From positions 1-64,000 of the forward strand of contig NZ_JARFVC010000006.1 of NCBI RefSeq assembly GCF_029193815.1: DNA of 64,000 nucleotides, given 5' to 3'. Below, piece by piece: positions 63,058-64,000 of the stretch (position 1 is the first letter of the stretch; every line of letters begins with the position of its first letter). A program made the position numbers and the translations under genes. Origin of the DNA: Cytobacillus sp. S13-E01. Its GTDB lineage: Bacteria; Bacillota; Bacilli; Bacillales; Bacillaceae_L. A model generated the notes under the pieces. It ran no database searches. It was given only the letters and a program-made list of their open reading frames with translations, and was not told where the DNA came from.

Positions 63058-63696
63058 ATGAACATACAACTAGCACTTGATCGCTTGAACAAGGAACAAT
63101 GTTTCCGAATTTTAAAAGAAACAAAAGAAAGTGTTGATTGGATTGAGGTTGGTACTGGAGTTATAAAAGAATATGGGATGTCCATCATACGTGACATAAA
63201 AGAAGCCTATCCAGATAAAATAATCGTTGCAGACATGAAAACATGTGATGCAGGTAAACATGAGGCAATACAAGCATTTGAAGCAGGTGCTGATATTACT
63301 ACCGTTATGTCATTTTCAGCAGATAAAACCATTACAGATTCGCTGGATGTAGCACGAACCTATAGGAAAAAAATCATGATCGATCTACTAGGTGTAACAC
63401 AGCAGCAAAGAATGGTGGAGCTAAGTGACTTTGGTGTAGATCTTGTAAGCTTACATTTTGGGAAAGACATGCAATTAGAGGGAGAACTTCATACGGACCT
63501 ATTTTCATTGGTGCAAGACTTTTCAGAGTTTGAAGTTGCGGTTGCAGGCGGAATTGATTTACATTCACTCCCTGAAATCCTAAAAAAGAAACCAGAGACC
63601 ATAATCGTTGGAAGCGCAATCACAAAAGCTACTGACTGCAGTGAGGTTGCTTTGAAAATGAAGGGGATGATCAATGAGTATGAAGTCAATCATTAA
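63058..63696 (+). CDS. hxlA: 3-hexulose-6-phosphate synthase-like (OMPDC suprafamily)
   Basis: A 212-residue TIM barrel of the orotidine-monophosphate-decarboxylase suprafamily. MNIQLALDRLN starts it, DWIEVGTGVIKEYGM is near residue 24, and the metal/catalytic DxKxxD motif appears as ADMKTCDAG near 59-67; AVAGGIDLHSLPEIL and IIVGSAI close the phosphate site. HPS condenses formaldehyde with ribulose-5-phosphate; the sister KGPDC enzymes decarboxylate 3-keto-gulonate-6-phosphate. The following SIS isomerase favours HPS, but the context of a sugar kinase leaves another aldolase role open. It overlaps the next gene by 23 bases. Confidence 0.8.
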   Translation: MNIQLALDRLNKEQCFRILKETKESVDWIEVGTGVIKEYGMSIIRDIKEAYPDKIIVADMKTCDAGKHEAIQAFEAGADITTVMSFSADKTITDSLDVARTYRKKIMIDLLGVTQQQRMVELSDFGVDLVSLHFGKDMQLEGELHTDLFSLVQDFSEFEVAVAGGIDLHSLPEILKKKPETIIVGSAITKATDCSEVALKMKGMINEYEVNH

Positions 63697-64000
63697 TAGG
63701 GTTGCTAATGAAATATCGACTGTTTTATCAATGGTAAATGAAGAAGAAGCTATCGCTTTATCTAAAGAGCTACAAAAGGCAAAACGGATTTTTATCAGTG
63801 GCGAAGGACGTTCAGGTTTAATGGGAAAAGCGATTGCAATGCGCCTTATGCACGGTGGGTACCATGTGTATGTTACAGGTGAAACGATAACGCCAAGTAT
63901 TGAAGATGGTGACCTATTAGTGGCCATCTCAGGATCAGGTTCGACTGGTTCGATGCTACAATTTGCCTCCAAAGCTAAAGAAATTGGAGCTAAGCTATTC
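63674..64000 (+). CDS. hxlB: 6-phospho-3-hexuloisomerase-like SIS protein, incomplete
   Basis: The first 109 codons of a SIS-domain sugar-phosphate isomerase: AKRIFISGEGRSGLMGKAIAMRLMHGGY (part: SGEGRSGLMGKA near residue 43), ETITPSIEDGDLLVAISGSGSTGSM near 76. The pattern is that of PHI/HxlB, which interconverts 3-hexulose-6-phosphate and fructose-6-phosphate. It starts at ATG 63674, or possibly ATG 63680, inside the end of hxlA behind AAGGGGATG, and runs off the window. Confidence 0.85.
   Translation, partial: MSMKSIINRVANEISTVLSMVNEEEAIALSKELQKAKRIFISGEGRSGLMGKAIAMRLMHGGYHVYVTGETITPSIEDGDLLVAISGSGSTGSMLQFASKAKEIGAKLF

Overview
The window is AT-rich DNA from an aerobic or facultative, motile, endospore-forming member of the Bacillaceae. 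The evidence is an alpha/beta-type small acid-soluble spore protein, ClpE with CtsR operators, homologues of B. subtilis YkpA, YkvI and YkvS, a B. subtilis-type MotAB pair, a preQ1-I riboswitch on queC, strong AGGAGG ribosome binding sites and frequent TTG/GTG starts. I cannot name the species. It is ordinary chromosome with several metabolic islands; I see no rRNA, tRNA, prophage, CRISPR array or intact insertion sequence.

Layout. 0.7-4.1 kb: a complete fixABCX electron-transfer operon. 4.3-9.2 kb: single genes, including a hemerythrin-like protein behind a well-placed Fnr-type operator, a fosmidomycin-resistance-type MFS pump, an aldo/keto reductase and an inositol-monophosphatase-like enzyme. 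9.3-14.4 kb: a phnD-phnC-phnE-phnE transporter followed by a cytoplasmic 5'-nucleotidase/cyclic phosphodiesterase-type enzyme, with no phosphonate-degrading enzyme. 14.5-16.0 kb: motAB on the minus strand. 16.3-25.9 kb: an M3 oligopeptidase, decayed genes, a drug/metabolite transporter, a TM2 protein, clpE with four CtsR boxes and a duplicated promoter, ykvI, a CPBP protease and two tiny genes. 26.0-32.8 kb: a formate/molybdenum island (moaA, fdhD, an OFA-family transporter, a DUF2294 protein and an FdhF/YdeP-type molybdopterin oxidoreductase) containing a short motif that occurs twice just before hairpin terminators. 33.1-38.6 kb: rarD, riboswitch-queC-queF, ykvS, a patatin pseudogene, a 12-residue-repeat protein and a LysM/SleB-like hydrolase. 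38.9-45.2 kb: nucleoside hydrolase, a 51-bp tandem array, an ABC-F protein, DUF3231, SASP and a CobW-type GTPase.

45.4-54.1 kb: a compact operon of a ROK regulator, an amidohydrolase, an argininosuccinate-lyase-like enzyme and a CUT1 ABC importer lacking its own ATPase, followed after a gap by a glycerate kinase. This looks like a catabolic system whose substrate I cannot assign, and it is my main candidate for an undescribed system. 54.5-59.6 kb: PhzF-like protein, a CNNM/CorC-type transporter, DUF2243, a frameshifted CBO0543-type gene and hairpin-rich intergenic DNA. 59.9 kb to the end: a Gfo/Idh/MocA dehydrogenase, then a LacI regulator with promoter and operators, a KdgK-like kinase, a hexulose-phosphate-synthase-like enzyme and the start of its isomerase partner; this operon runs off the window.

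Intergenic DNA carries at least six full or partial copies of a GC-rich dispersed repeat that stands out against the AT-rich background.
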